From Lachnospiraceae bacterium (GTDB lineage: Bacteria; Bacillota; Clostridia; Lachnospirales; Lachnospiraceae), in assembly GCA_004558185.1 (NCBI GenBank), contig SFDP01000008.1, positions 1 through 64,000 of the forward strand: a DNA stretch of 64,000 nucleotides. Reading direction: 5' to 3'. The position numbers and the translations under genes are program-made. The notes below the pieces were generated by a model. The model saw only the letters and a program-made list of their open reading frames with translations. It ran no database searches and was not told the DNA's origin. Position 1 is the stretch's first letter; each line of letters starts with the position of its first letter. Shown one piece after another: positions 25,007 to 33,971 of this stretch.

Positions 25007-25864
25007 ATGCAGGAATTGAGAGGAATGCCGGTAGCTAAGGCTATGCTTGAGTGTTTACGGGATGAAGTGATACAGTTAAAGGATGAAGGGATTACTCCTA
25101 AATTAGCCATTGTAAGGGTAGGGGAGCGTGAAGATGACCTATCTTATGAGAAGGGAATATACAAGCGTTTTGAAGCAGCAGGGGCTTTGGCAGAAACAAT
25201 TGTATTACCCCAGGAGGTGAGACAGGAAGAACTGGAGAATACCATTTCTGAATTGAATCGGGAACCGTCTGTTCACGGGATACTGCTTTTTCGTCCACTG
25301 CCTTCATCATTGAACGAAAGGAGAATTCAGAAGCTGATCGCGGTTGATAAGGATGTAGACTGTATGACTGAGGCCAATATAGCATATGTCTTTGCAGGAG
25401 ACAGACAGGGATTTCCGCCATGCACATCTCAGGCTGTAGTAGAGATTTTGGATTATTATGGAATTGATGTGTGTGGGAAAAAGGTAACTATTGTGGGAAG
25501 AAGCATGGTGATAGGTCGTCCTTTGGCCATGCAGCTTTTGAAAAAAAATGCTACAGTTACAATCTGTCACACTAAAACACAAAATCTGGAGGAAGAATGC
25601 AGAGGCGCAGATATTCTGATTGCCTGTGCAGGGGTTCCCCGGATCATCACCAGAAGCTTTGTGCGGCAGGGACAGGTAGTGATTGATGTAGGCATTCATG
25701 TGACAGAAACCGGATTATGTGGAGATGTAGACTATGCTGAGGTTTCTGATATGACGGCTTCTATCACCCCGGTGCCTGGTGGGGTAGGAAGCGTGACTAC
25801 TTCTGTACTGCTGAAAAATACGATTGAAGGAGCAAAAAGGCAAGTTGAAGGATCGGCAAGGTAA
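25007..25864 (+). CDS. folD: Methylenetetrahydrofolate dehydrogenase FolD, cyclohydrolase site altered
   Basis: 285 residues, two-domain FolD fold. The NAD(P)-binding half is intact (TIVGRSMVIGRPLAMQLL, ICHTKT, PVPGGVGSVTTSVLL). Aligned without gaps to the E. coli motif around Tyr50-Lys54, the Tyr is kept (Tyr47) but the catalytic Lys is Ile51. In the next motif, usually VQLPLP, the Gln is Phe95 (LLFRPLP). The Asp of DKDVD (Asp118) is kept. Lys and Gln are needed for cyclohydrolase in characterised FolD/MTHFD enzymes, so this copy is probably a dehydrogenase only, with fchA supplying the second step. ATG 25007 follows CAAGGA. Confidence 0.93.
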   Translation: MQELRGMPVAKAMLECLRDEVIQLKDEGITPKLAIVRVGEREDDLSYEKGIYKRFEAAGALAETIVLPQEVRQEELENTISELNREPSVHGILLFRPLPSSLNERRIQKLIAVDKDVDCMTEANIAYVFAGDRQGFPPCTSQAVVEILDYYGIDVCGKKVTIVGRSMVIGRPLAMQLLKKNATVTICHTKTQNLEEECRGADILIACAGVPRIITRSFVRQGQVVIDVGIHVTETGLCGDVDYAEVSDMTASITPVPGGVGSVTTSVLLKNTIEGAKRQVEGSAR

Positions 25865-25933
25865 AAGCAGCAGATAGCTGCTAACCGTTACTCATGATCA
25901 TGAGAAATTAAAAACACCCGGCCGTAAGAAATA

Positions 25934-25968
25934 AAAAATGCTGGAAACTATATATTTCCAGCATTTTT
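25934..25968. terminator. Bidirectional terminator between folD and tRNA-Glu
   Basis: A perfect 14-bp stem (AAAAATGCTGGAAA with TTTCCAGCATTTTT) has A/T tracts on both sides. It can end folD on the plus strand and the tRNA transcript on the minus strand. Confidence 0.92.
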
Positions 25969-25996
25969 CATGGGTTGGGCTATTCTAAAAGAATAA

Positions 25997-26068
25997 CAGC
26001 TCGTACGGGAATCGAACCCGTGTTTCCGCCGTGAGAGGGCGGCGTCTTGACCTCTTGACCAACGAGCC
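25997..26068 (-). tRNA. tRNA-Glu (anticodon CTC)
   Basis: The minus strand folds as a 72-nt tRNA: acceptor GGCTCGT with ACGAGCT (one G-T at the first pair), D arm TTGGTCAAGAGGTCAAGAC, anticodon stem CCGCC/GGCGG around loop CTCTCAC, and T arm ACGGGTTCGATTCCCGT. The overall sequence resembles Glu tRNAs, and the loop gives anticodon CTC, which reads GAG. CCA is not encoded. It is a single tRNA, convergent with folD. Confidence 0.95.
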
Positions 26069-26085
26069 ATATCAGCGACTTGTTT

Positions 26086-26114
26086 ATCTTAATACAACTT
26101 GATAAAAAAAGCAA
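26086..26114 (-). promoter_or_regulatory. Probable promoter of tRNA-Glu
   Basis: On the minus strand TTGCTT, a 17-bp spacer and TAAGAT end 17 nt before the tRNA 5' end, which is close for a tRNA promoter. The hexamers are only partial matches. Confidence 0.45.
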
Positions 26115-26140
26115 GTACTTTTTATAATAATTTTTGTTTA

Positions 26141-26220
26141 TTCAGAACTCCATTCGCATAATCGTTGTTACACAGCTTTCTTTTTACTTATGCAGTTACT
26201 TTGCCATATAAATTTTCAAT
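26141..26220 (-). repeat. Dispersed intergenic repeat, family 1, copy D
   Basis: On the minus strand: ATTTATATGG, AAGTAA, GAAAGCTGTGTAACAACGATT, then GCGAATGGAGTTCTGAA. It matches copy A over its whole length, including the upstream half. With the tRNA, the terminator and the promoter at 26364 it accounts for most of the 566-bp gene-free plus-strand gap between folD and the next gene. Confidence 0.75.
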
Positions 26221-26363
26221 GATTTTAGCCAGTACGGCGAAAAATAAGGTAAGTCAATGCATTAGTTACATATATACGTTGTTAGTCATCTTGGCCGATA
26301 GCTTTGGTGTATTTTTTCTTAAAGTTTTCTTTTCTTATTCTTTCATTTTTCTTTAGGTGGGAA

Positions 26364-26392
26364 TTGAACAAATTATAAAATTGTAGTATGAT
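26364..26392 (+). promoter_or_regulatory. Promoter of the diguanylate cyclase gene
   Basis: TTGAAC (26364-26369), 17-bp spacer, TATGAT (26387-26392), 38 nt before the start codon. Confidence 0.65.
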
Positions 26393-26430
26393 GTATGTGC
26401 GATACACCATGATATAAGAGGTATATACAA

Positions 26431-28149
26431 ATGATAATAGAAACTATCGTCGCAGCCGTTGCCTCGCCCTGGCTATTGTTCATCTCGGCCTTTATTTTTT
26501 CCTGGACCGGCTTGAATACTTTGCTGCAGCTTTCTTATAAAAAGAAAAAGGGTACTTTGTGGATTTGTTTATTTTCTGTGGCGAATGCATTTCTGGCTGT
26601 GCTATGGAACTCCTACGGTGTCAGTGCCAGACCCTTTTCCCTAATTATAGTCCCAGTCACATTAGTTTTTGACTTATATATTTTAACGAAGGATACATGG
26701 TGGGCCTATCTGAACTTTTTCTTCCTGACCCTTCTGGATGAATTTTCCCTCTATGGCATATCCAGCGCAATTATAGCAATTGTTTTGCAGAATCCATGGC
26801 CTATAGGAAACGATGAGCATAGACGTGTACTATTGACCATGACTTTTTTTCTTACTACTAAGATTTTTTGGGATATCCCTCGTAATAAAGCAGTAACGGT
26901 CACAGAACTGTCGGAAATGCTTCACTCCAAAAGCAAAGGAAAGATTTTGTTTGGAAGTGTAGTAAGCTCCAGCGTGGTGCTGCTGATTTCGGCTATGTTT
27001 ATCCTTCCTTTGATTTATGATGCCAGTCTTTCCAGACGTGTACAGTTGATGATCAATGCAGATTTACTGCTGAAAAATCTGCTGATTCTTATTGGCAGTT
27101 TTGTCATTGTTCTTTTTCATGTTTGGCAGGAAAAGAAGGAACGGCAGCTTATGGTTATCGATTCTGAATTGAAGATGGAGCGCCAGTTCAGGGAAAACAG
27201 CCAGGAGGATGCTATCCTTCGGTTTTGCTTTGATGTTTCTCTGGGAGAAATTACCGAAGGACTATGGTTCTTTCAATCTCCCGACAGTGATTTCTATCAG
27301 GATACTGTGACTATTTTGGATGAATTCCGTATGGGCTGTGTTTACGAAGACGAAAGAAGGTATTTTATTCCGCTGAAGGATTTGGAAGAACATCAGGATA
27401 AATTAAAGATTCCGTTTCACACTTTTAATGCAAGGATGTCGGTAGACTATCTTTTAAACCGAATGAATCTTTCAGAAAGCATTCGGAAGAATTTGAAGAA
27501 GCTGAATAAGGTATGGATATGGACAAAGGTTCAGGTGACCATTGTGGAAGATGAAGGAAGCGGAGATACGCTCTGCCATGTTGTGTTCATTGACATAGAT
27601 GAGGAAATGACCTACTCAGAAAACCTTTTGCAGGAAGCTACCATGGATGCATTGACAGGAGTTTATAATCGGTCTAGTATGGAAAAGGCCATGAGGGAAT
27701 TATTTCAAACGACGAAGGTTTCAGGAGCCCTTTTTATGATCGATATGGATCATTTCAAAAGTGTTAATGATACTTTAGGCCATCCTAAAGGGGATAAGGC
27801 ACTGCAGGACACTGCGGAAATTTTGCAGAGGATATTCAGGGGCAGAGATATGATCTGCAGACTGGGTGGAGACGAATTCTGTATTTTTGCCAATAATTTT
27901 ACTGATATAGGATTGCTCAGTAAGCGGGCAGAAGAGCTGAACAGACGGGGAAGAATGAAACAGTTCTCCGAGGATCACAGCAAATCGGTTGATACGTCTT
28001 TCAGTATCGGGATTGCCATCTGTGCAGAGGGTATGGAAGCTGACAGTTACGAAGAATTATACAGCAGAGCAGACCTGGCCCTTTATGAGGCAAAGAAGGC
28101 GGGAAGGGATACCTATCGAATTTATACCAAAGAAATGGAGGAAGGGTAA
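26431..28149 (+). CDS. Membrane-bound diguanylate cyclase (GGDEF domain)
   Basis: 572 residues. The first ~235 contain several hydrophobic helices (about six or seven), followed by a cytoplasmic linker and sensor-like region (about 240-400) and a C-terminal GGDEF domain. The active-site loop reads RLGGDEF (GGDEF at 479-483), so cyclic di-GMP synthesis from GTP should be possible. The allosteric I-site RxxD is present as RGRD at the standard spacing upstream, predicting product inhibition. There is no EAL domain. It has its own promoter and terminator, so is a single-gene unit. The signal sensed by the membrane part is unknown. Confidence 0.93.
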   Translation: MIIETIVAAVASPWLLFISAFIFSWTGLNTLLQLSYKKKKGTLWICLFSVANAFLAVLWNSYGVSARPFSLIIVPVTLVFDLYILTKDTWWAYLNFFFLTLLDEFSLYGISSAIIAIVLQNPWPIGNDEHRRVLLTMTFFLTTKIFWDIPRNKAVTVTELSEMLHSKSKGKILFGSVVSSSVVLLISAMFILPLIYDASLSRRVQLMINADLLLKNLLILIGSFVIVLFHVWQEKKERQLMVIDSELKMERQFRENSQEDAILRFCFDVSLGEITEGLWFFQSPDSDFYQDTVTILDEFRMGCVYEDERRYFIPLKDLEEHQDKLKIPFHTFNARMSVDYLLNRMNLSESIRKNLKKLNKVWIWTKVQVTIVEDEGSGDTLCHVVFIDIDEEMTYSENLLQEATMDALTGVYNRSSMEKAMRELFQTTKVSGALFMIDMDHFKSVNDTLGHPKGDKALQDTAEILQRIFRGRDMICRLGGDEFCIFANNFTDIGLLSKRAEELNRRGRMKQFSEDHSKSVDTSFSIGIAICAEGMEADSYEELYSRADLALYEAKKAGRDTYRIYTKEMEEG

Positions 28150-28213
28150 AAAAGTTCTTGCTTTCGGGAAATTTCAGTGCTATACTGACTTTAATCTAAT
28201 AATCCTTATCATT

Positions 28214-28241
28214 AGAGTGGACTGGTTGGTCCACTCTTTTT
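28214..28241 (+). terminator. Terminator after the diguanylate cyclase gene
   Basis: AGAGTGGAC (28214-28222), loop TGGTTG, GTCCACTCT (28229-28237), then TTTT. Confidence 0.93.
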
Positions 28242-28333
28242 ACGTGTATTATCCCGTATTAAAAGAAACTGGATGAGAGTATAAGGATAGCATGGAGGGG
28301 CAAAAACAGCATAAGAAAGGAATAGGTAGCAAA

Positions 28334-28798
28334 ATGTCCAGAAGAGAGACATATGAGAGCAGAACAGAAGAATTGTTGCTGCCCATTGCAGACGGCTTTG
28401 GTGTAGAAATCTATGATGTGGAATATGTAAAGGAGGGCAGTGACTGGTATCTGCGGGCTTATATTGATAAAGAAGCAGGGGTGAATATCACGGACTGTGA
28501 AAATGTAAGCCGGGCCTTATCCGAAAAATTGGATGAAGAGGATTTCATTGAAGATGCGTACATTCTGGAAGTGAGCAGTCCGGGACTGGGGCGAACACTG
28601 AAGAAGGAAAAGCATTTTATAAAGTCCCTGGGGCAGGAGGTGGAGGTACGTACCTATAAGCCCATCGATAAAAGAAAAGAATTTGTGGGGGTCTTGCAGG
28701 CTTATGATAATGGAAACATAACGATTCTGATGGATGATGAAGAGAGGAATTTTTCAAAGGCAGATGTGGCTTTGGTAAGACTGACCTTTGATTTTTAG
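28334..28798 (+). CDS. rimP: Ribosome maturation factor RimP
   Basis: 154 residues, needed for 30S subunit maturation. DVEYVKEGSDWYLRAYID, the VSRALSEKLDEED strand-helix and the signature YILEVSSPGLGRTL are clear. ATG 28334 is preceded by AAAGGAATAGG; an ATG at 28292 in the same frame has an SD too close and adds a non-conserved 14 residues. It is the first gene of the conserved rimP-nusA-rnpM-rplGA-infB-rbfA cluster. Confidence 0.95.
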   Translation: MSRRETYESRTEELLLPIADGFGVEIYDVEYVKEGSDWYLRAYIDKEAGVNITDCENVSRALSEKLDEEDFIEDAYILEVSSPGLGRTLKKEKHFIKSLGQEVEVRTYKPIDKRKEFVGVLQAYDNGNITILMDDEERNFSKADVALVRLTFDF

Positions 28799-28836
28799 AT
28801 AGAAAAGAATGCCGGAAGGCGGAATGAGAGGACAAA

Positions 28837-30051
28837 ATGAACAAAGAGTTATTAGAAGCATTGGATGTGTTGGAAAAAGAGAAGGAGATTAGCAAAGAGA
28901 CATTATTCGAAGCTATTGAAAATTCGTTGCTGACGGCCTGCAAGAATCATTTTGGAAAGGCTGATAATATCAAAGTGGAAATTAACAGAGAAACCTGTGA
29001 TTTTCTGTGTTATGCCCAAAAGGAGGTTGTGGCTACTTCAGAGGAAGTGGAGGATGATTTGCTGCAGATCAGCCTGGAGGAGGCACTAAAGCATTCAAAG
29101 AAAGCCCGTGTAGGAGAAATTCTGAATGTGGAAATCAAGTCTAAGGAGTTTGGGCGAATTGCCACGCAGAATGCAAAAAACGTCATTTTACAAAAAATCC
29201 GTGAGGAAGAAAGAAGCGTTATTTATAATCAGTATTTTGAAAAGGAAAAAGATGTCGTAACAGGAATTGTTCAACGCTATGTAGGAAAAAACATCAGTGT
29301 GAATTTGGGTAAGGCAGATGGTATTCTTTCTGAAAGTGAGCAGGTGGAAGGAGAGGTGTTTCGGCCCACAGAAAGAATCAAGGTCTATATACTGGAAGTA
29401 AAAAATACCACTAAGGGGCCCAGAATTTTAGTCAGCCGTACCCATCCGGAGTTGGTGAAGCGTTTGTTTGAATCAGAGGTAACAGAGATTAAGGATGGCA
29501 CGGTGGAAATTAAAAGCATTGCCAGAGAAGCAGGAAGCAGAAGCAAAATTGCGGTATGGAGTAATAATCCTGATGTGGATGCCGTAGGTGCCTGCGTAGG
29601 GCAGAGCGGTGCCAGAGTAAACTCCATTGTGGAGGAACTCAGGGGAGAGAAGATTGATATTGTCAATTGGGATGAAAACCCGGGTAATCTGATCCAGAAT
29701 GCTCTTTCACCGGCCAAAATCGTTGCTGTATTTGCAGACCCCGATGAAAAGACAGCCAAGGTTGTGGTTCCGGATTATCAATTATCTCTTGCCATTGGTA
29801 AATCCGGACAGAATGCCAGACTGGCAGCCAGATTAACAGGATACAAGATTGATATTAAAAGTGAAACCCAGGCAAAGGATACACCGGGCTTCCGCTATGA
29901 GGATTACATTGGTGAATATGATGATGAAGAGTACGGTGAGCAGTATGAAGACGGCTATGAAAACGAGTACACGGAGAATCATGAAGAAGGACAGGTGGGA
30001 AGCCTGGCGGAAAGCTACGAAGAAAGTCAGCCGGAAGGCAATGAAGAATGA
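28837..30051 (+). CDS. nusA: Transcription termination/antitermination factor NusA
   Basis: RNA polymerase-binding factor, 404 residues. Order: N-terminal domain (about 1-125), S1 domain (about 135-200, GIVQRYVGKNISVNLGKADG), KH1 (SRTHPELVKRLFESEV onward) and KH2 (LAIGKSGQNARLAARLTGYK). A strongly acidic Glu/Tyr/Asp-rich tail of about 50 residues follows, lacking the acidic repeats of proteobacterial NusA but typical of related Clostridia. The SD is GAGAGG in the context GGAATGAGAGG. Confidence 0.97.
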   Translation: MNKELLEALDVLEKEKEISKETLFEAIENSLLTACKNHFGKADNIKVEINRETCDFLCYAQKEVVATSEEVEDDLLQISLEEALKHSKKARVGEILNVEIKSKEFGRIATQNAKNVILQKIREEERSVIYNQYFEKEKDVVTGIVQRYVGKNISVNLGKADGILSESEQVEGEVFRPTERIKVYILEVKNTTKGPRILVSRTHPELVKRLFESEVTEIKDGTVEIKSIAREAGSRSKIAVWSNNPDVDAVGACVGQSGARVNSIVEELRGEKIDIVNWDENPGNLIQNALSPAKIVAVFADPDEKTAKVVVPDYQLSLAIGKSGQNARLAARLTGYKIDIKSETQAKDTPGFRYEDYIGEYDDEEYGEQYEDGYENEYTENHEEGQVGSLAESYEESQPEGNEE

Positions 30052-30125
30052 GAGGAATATGCGGATAGATTTTTTTTTGGCAGGAATAAAATTTCCTTCC
30101 GAAGAATATAAGGAGAAGATGTGGT

Positions 30126-30398
30126 ATGAATAAGAAAATTCCTATGAGACAATGCGTAGGATGCGGCGAGATGAAAAGCAAAAAGGAAATGCTGCGTGTT
30201 CTGAAAACCGTGGAAGGCCCCATTGTTCTCGATGTAACCGGTAAAAAGAATGGAAGAGGAGCATACCTTTGTCGTAAGCAGGACTGCCTGAAAAAAGCAA
30301 TTAAAGGCAAAGGCTTGGAGCGGTCTTTCAAAATGAGTATTCCAACTGAAGTTTATGATAGTCTGTTAGAGGAGTTTGCCAACATTGAAGCAGAATAA
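30126..30398 (+). CDS. rnpM: YlxR/RnpM family RNA-binding protein
   Basis: 90 residues, the small basic DUF448 family known as YlxR, described in B. subtilis as an RNase P modulator. RQCVGCGEMKSKKEMLRV at the N-terminus and KNGRGAYLCRKQDCLKKAIK are the conserved nucleic acid-binding segments. It lies in its standard place between nusA and the L7Ae-like gene, which it overlaps by 14 nt. Confidence 0.93.
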   Translation: MNKKIPMRQCVGCGEMKSKKEMLRVLKTVEGPIVLDVTGKKNGRGAYLCRKQDCLKKAIKGKGLERSFKMSIPTEVYDSLLEEFANIEAE

Positions 30399-30699
30399 AA
30401 TCTATTCCCTTTTGGGGCTGGCCACCAGATCCAGAAACCTGGTGAGCGGCGAATTTATGACAGAAACAAAGATAAAGCACGGCGAAGCAGAATTGGTAAT
30501 TGTGGGAGAGGATGCTTCTGAAAATACGAAAAAAAAGTTTCGCAATATGTGTGAATTTTACCAGGTCTCCTTATTTTGCTATGGAACCAAGGAAGAACTG
30601 GGGCGGGCCATAGGAAAGGAAATGCGGGCAACTCTGGCGGTAACGGATGAGGGATTTGCTAAATCCCTGAAGAAGATGTTGGAAGAGGAACGGAGGTAG
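30385..30699 (+). CDS. rplGA: L7Ae-family ribosomal protein (YlxQ)
   Basis: 104 residues, L7Ae/L30e/Gadd45-like fold that binds kink-turn RNA. SLLGLATRSRNLVSGEF and the central ELVIVGEDASENTKKKF are typical. There is no ATG near the start; TTG 30385 stands 10 nt after AGAGGAG and begins inside the end of rnpM, giving translational coupling. A TTG three codons earlier is too close to the SD. Confidence 0.88.
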   Translation: MKQNKIYSLLGLATRSRNLVSGEFMTETKIKHGEAELVIVGEDASENTKKKFRNMCEFYQVSLFCYGTKEELGRAIGKEMRATLAVTDEGFAKSLKKMLEEERR

Positions 30700-30708
30700 T
30701 TTAGTAGA

Positions 30709-33525
30709 ATGGCTAAATTTAAAGTATATGAACTTGCAAAGGAATTAGATACACAAAGTAAGGAGATTCTTGCTTTTCTACAGGAGAAGGGGATTCCTGC
30801 CAAGGCGCCGCAAAGCTCGGTAGAGGAAGAGGTGGCACAGATGATAAAAAGTCAATTTGGTAAGGCAAAGAAGGAGGAGAAGTCTGCTCCTGCCCCTGCA
30901 GAGTCTAAGATAAGCAAGGAAGCGGCAGAGGGAAAACCTAAACAGGAAGAAAAAGGCGGCCAGACAGGAAACGGCCCAAAAACTGCAGTATCGGAGTCTA
31001 AGGCTGTACAGCCAAAGACAGAGGCACCTAAAAAGAAGAAAAATATTATTTTTGTCAGCAATCCGCAGCATAGTAAGATGCCTGGCGGCGGGAGAGGACC
31101 GATGAACAGCCGCAATCCTAAAGGCCGTACAGCTCAGGAGCAGACGCCCAAGGCACCTGCCCCCAAGCCTATTCAATTGGGGCCTAATCAGATGATTAAT
31201 AAATCCACCGGTAAGGTGATGGAAATGCTTCCCCCCAAGAAGCCTGAATCTGCGCCAGAGATAAAGCCTGTACAGGAGGAGAGGAGAGAAAATCGGTCAA
31301 ACCGTGATAATTATGGCAACCGTCAGCAGGGAAACCGGAGCGGAGAGAGGAATTCATCACGAGGAGGACAGAATGAGGAACGAAGAGGTAATGACCGCTT
31401 TGGAGGCAGACAGGGACGTCCTCAGGCAGGTAATGATCGACAGAATAATACGGGGAATAAAGGTTCTTATCAGGGCTCTGCAGGCAGTCAAAGTTCTGGG
31501 CGCAGTATGGGTAGTGGTGACCGCACTCAGGGAAGAAATGCAGGGGCGGACAATCGATTCCAGGGTAAAAGAGAAAATAAAGGTTTTGCTCAGGAAACAC
31601 CCATGATGCAAAATGATAAGCACAGGGATGAGCAAAGAAGACAGAACCAGGCAAAGGATAAGCGCTCTAAGAAGGATGCGCTCTATGAAGATAAAGAGCA
31701 GGAAATGAAGAATAAGAATAAAGCCGGACGCTTTATTAAGCCCGAACCCAAGGCGACTGAGCCGGTTGAGCAGATTAAGGTCATTACACTGCCCGAATCT
31801 CTTACCATCAAAGAATTGGCGGAAAAGATGAAAATGCAGCCGGCAGCAATTATCAAAAAACTGTTTTTGCAGGGAAAGGTAGTTACCGTCAACCAGGAGA
31901 TTTCCTTTGAGGACGCAGAAAATATCGCCATTGACTTCGATATTATGTGTGAGCAGGAAGTGAAGGTAGATGTCATTGAGGAGCTTTTGAAGGAAGAAGA
32001 GGATGCCCAGGAGACACTGGTAAGCAGAGCACCGGTTATCTGTGTTATGGGTCACGTTGACCATGGAAAGACTTCTCTTCTGGATGCAATTCGTAAAACC
32101 AATGTAACGGACCGGGAGGCTGGAGGTATCACTCAGCATATCGGGGCTTATACGGTAAACGTAAACGGACAGAAAATTACCTTTCTGGATACGCCGGGAC
32201 ATGAGGCTTTTACCGCCATGCGTATGCGTGGTGCCAATGCGACAGATATTGCGATTTTGGTGGTGGCCGCAGACGATGGTGTTATGCCGCAGACGGTGGA
32301 GGCAATCAATCATGCCAAGGCGGCGGGAATCGAAATTATCGTTGCAGTGAACAAGATCGATAAGCCAAATGCCAATATTGATCGGGTTAAACAGGAACTA
32401 TCTGAGTACGATCTGATTCCGGAGGATTGGGGTGGAAGTACCGTTTTTGCACCGGTTTCTGCAAAAGCAGGCACGGGAATTCAGGAACTTCTGGAAATGA
32501 TTCTGCTGACAGCGGATATTTTAGAATTAAAAGCAAATCCTAAGAGAAAAGCGAGAGGTCTGGTGATCGAGGCCGAGCTGGATAAGGGCCGGGGACCGGT
32601 AGCAACTGTGCTGGTACAAAAGGGTACACTGAGAGTGGGAGACTTCATTTCGGCCGGTGCTAGCCATGGTAAGGTAAGAGCCATGATCGATGATAAGGGA
32701 AAAAGAGTGAAGGAAGCAGGTCCGTCTACGCCCGTGGAAATTCTGGGGTTAAGCGATGTGCCCAACGCAGGTGAGGTATTCCTGGCTCACGATAGCGACA
32801 AGACGGCCAAATCCTATGCGGAAACCTTTGTGGCTCAGAATAAAGAAAAGAAGCTGGAAGAAACCAAGAGCAAAATGTCCCTGGATGACTTGTTTAACCA
32901 GATACAGGAGGGTAATCTAAAGGAACTGCATCTGATAGTGAAAGCAGATGTGCAGGGTAGTGTCGAAGCAGTAAAGCAATCCCTGATCAAACTTTCTAAC
33001 GAGGAAGTAGTGGTAAAATGTATTCATAGCGGTGTAGGTGCCATCAGCGAATCTGATGTTACTCTGGCAGCAACATCTTCCGCAATTATCATTGGCTTTA
33101 ATGTTAGACCTGATGCTACAGCCAAGGCTACAGCAGAACAGGAAGGGGTAGATATTCGACTGTACAAAGTAATTTACCAGGCAATTGAGGACATTGAGGC
33201 TGCCATGAAAGGGATGCTGGATCCTGTGTTTGAAGAAAAGGTTATCGGTCATGCGGAAGTCCGTCAGATCTTTAAGGCCTCCCAGATTGGTAATATTGCA
33301 GGCTCCTATGTTCTGGATGGTGTGTTCCAGAGGGGCTGCAAGGTAAGAATCTCCCGTCAGGGTGAGCAGATTTTCGAAGGAAATCTGGCTTCTTTAAAGC
33401 GGTTTAAAGATGATGTTAAGGAAGTAAAAGCAGGATTTGAATGTGGTCTAGTATTTGAAGGCTTCGATCAGATGCAGGAGCTGGATATTGTGGAAAGCTA
33501 TATTATGGTAGAGGTTCCCCGATAA
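30709..33525 (+). CDS. infB: Translation initiation factor IF-2
   Basis: GTPase placing initiator tRNA on the ribosome. 938 residues. The N-terminal IF2_N helix region (1-50) is followed by about 280 residues of Lys/Pro/Ala and then Arg/Gly/Asn/Gln-rich low-complexity linker, a second IF2_N-like segment (about 365-415), and the GTPase core: GHVDHGKTS (G1, about 448), DTPGHE (G3) and NKID (G4). Domains II-IV are complete. The linker's RGN-rich part (about 190-310) is unusual in composition but in frame. The SD GGAGG lies at the end of rplGA. Confidence 0.97.
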   Translation: MAKFKVYELAKELDTQSKEILAFLQEKGIPAKAPQSSVEEEVAQMIKSQFGKAKKEEKSAPAPAESKISKEAAEGKPKQEEKGGQTGNGPKTAVSESKAVQPKTEAPKKKKNIIFVSNPQHSKMPGGGRGPMNSRNPKGRTAQEQTPKAPAPKPIQLGPNQMINKSTGKVMEMLPPKKPESAPEIKPVQEERRENRSNRDNYGNRQQGNRSGERNSSRGGQNEERRGNDRFGGRQGRPQAGNDRQNNTGNKGSYQGSAGSQSSGRSMGSGDRTQGRNAGADNRFQGKRENKGFAQETPMMQNDKHRDEQRRQNQAKDKRSKKDALYEDKEQEMKNKNKAGRFIKPEPKATEPVEQIKVITLPESLTIKELAEKMKMQPAAIIKKLFLQGKVVTVNQEISFEDAENIAIDFDIMCEQEVKVDVIEELLKEEEDAQETLVSRAPVICVMGHVDHGKTSLLDAIRKTNVTDREAGGITQHIGAYTVNVNGQKITFLDTPGHEAFTAMRMRGANATDIAILVVAADDGVMPQTVEAINHAKAAGIEIIVAVNKIDKPNANIDRVKQELSEYDLIPEDWGGSTVFAPVSAKAGTGIQELLEMILLTADILELKANPKRKARGLVIEAELDKGRGPVATVLVQKGTLRVGDFISAGASHGKVRAMIDDKGKRVKEAGPSTPVEILGLSDVPNAGEVFLAHDSDKTAKSYAETFVAQNKEKKLEETKSKMSLDDLFNQIQEGNLKELHLIVKADVQGSVEAVKQSLIKLSNEEVVVKCIHSGVGAISESDVTLAATSSAIIIGFNVRPDATAKATAEQEGVDIRLYKVIYQAIEDIEAAMKGMLDPVFEEKVIGHAEVRQIFKASQIGNIAGSYVLDGVFQRGCKVRISRQGEQIFEGNLASLKRFKDDVKEVKAGFECGLVFEGFDQMQELDIVESYIMVEVPR

Positions 33526-33596
33526 GTGGAAAGGAACCAGGTGTTCCCAAAGGCTTTTGCGACAGCAGGCTGCGAGGCAGCAGAAGGTGAGGGAGT

Positions 33597-33971
33597 ATGC
33601 GTAAAAACAGTATAAAAAATACGAGAGTAAATACAGAGGTTCAGAGAACGTTGGCTGAGATCATCAGGGGGGACATAAAAGACCCCCGGATATCTCCATT
33701 GACCAGTGTGGTTGCAGTAGAGGTGGCTCCTGATTTAAAGCATTGCAAGGTGTATGTCAGTGTTCTGGGAGATGAGGAGGCCGGAAGGGATACTCTTGCA
33801 GGGTTGAAAAGTGCCGAAGGCTTCATTAAAAACCGGCTGGCTAAAATCATTAATTTGAGGAATACACCAGAACTACACTTCCTTTTGGATGGGTCAATTG
33901 CCTATGGTGTGGATATGTCCAGAAAAATTGATGAGGTAGTAAAGGAAATGGATGAGAGAGGAGAGGCATGA
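33597..33971 (+). CDS. rbfA: Ribosome-binding factor A
   Basis: 124 residues, KH-fold protein for late 30S maturation. RTLAEIIRGDIKDPRISPLT (about 18-37) and the AEGFIKNRLAKIINLRNTPE segment with LHFLLDGSI are typical. A GCTGC-GAG-GCAGC hairpin (33569-33581) stands just before its SD. The TGA overlaps the ATG of nrnA. Confidence 0.95.
   Translation: MRKNSIKNTRVNTEVQRTLAEIIRGDIKDPRISPLTSVVAVEVAPDLKHCKVYVSVLGDEEAGRDTLAGLKSAEGFIKNRLAKIINLRNTPELHFLLDGSIAYGVDMSRKIDEVVKEMDERGEA

Noticed and set aside
26165..26356. 63-residue open frame between tRNA-Glu and the GGDEF gene
   Set aside because: It begins inside repeat copy D, lacks an SD, is very AT-rich and ends before the promoter of the next gene.
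30900..31650. Large open frames on the minus strand opposite infB
   Set aside because: They mirror the low-complexity linker of IF-2, have no SD and no recognisable domain.
33541..33612. Leader peptide (GTG 33541) before rbfA
   Set aside because: The SD is too close to the GTG, and the frame reads into rbfA without a stop that would suggest regulation.
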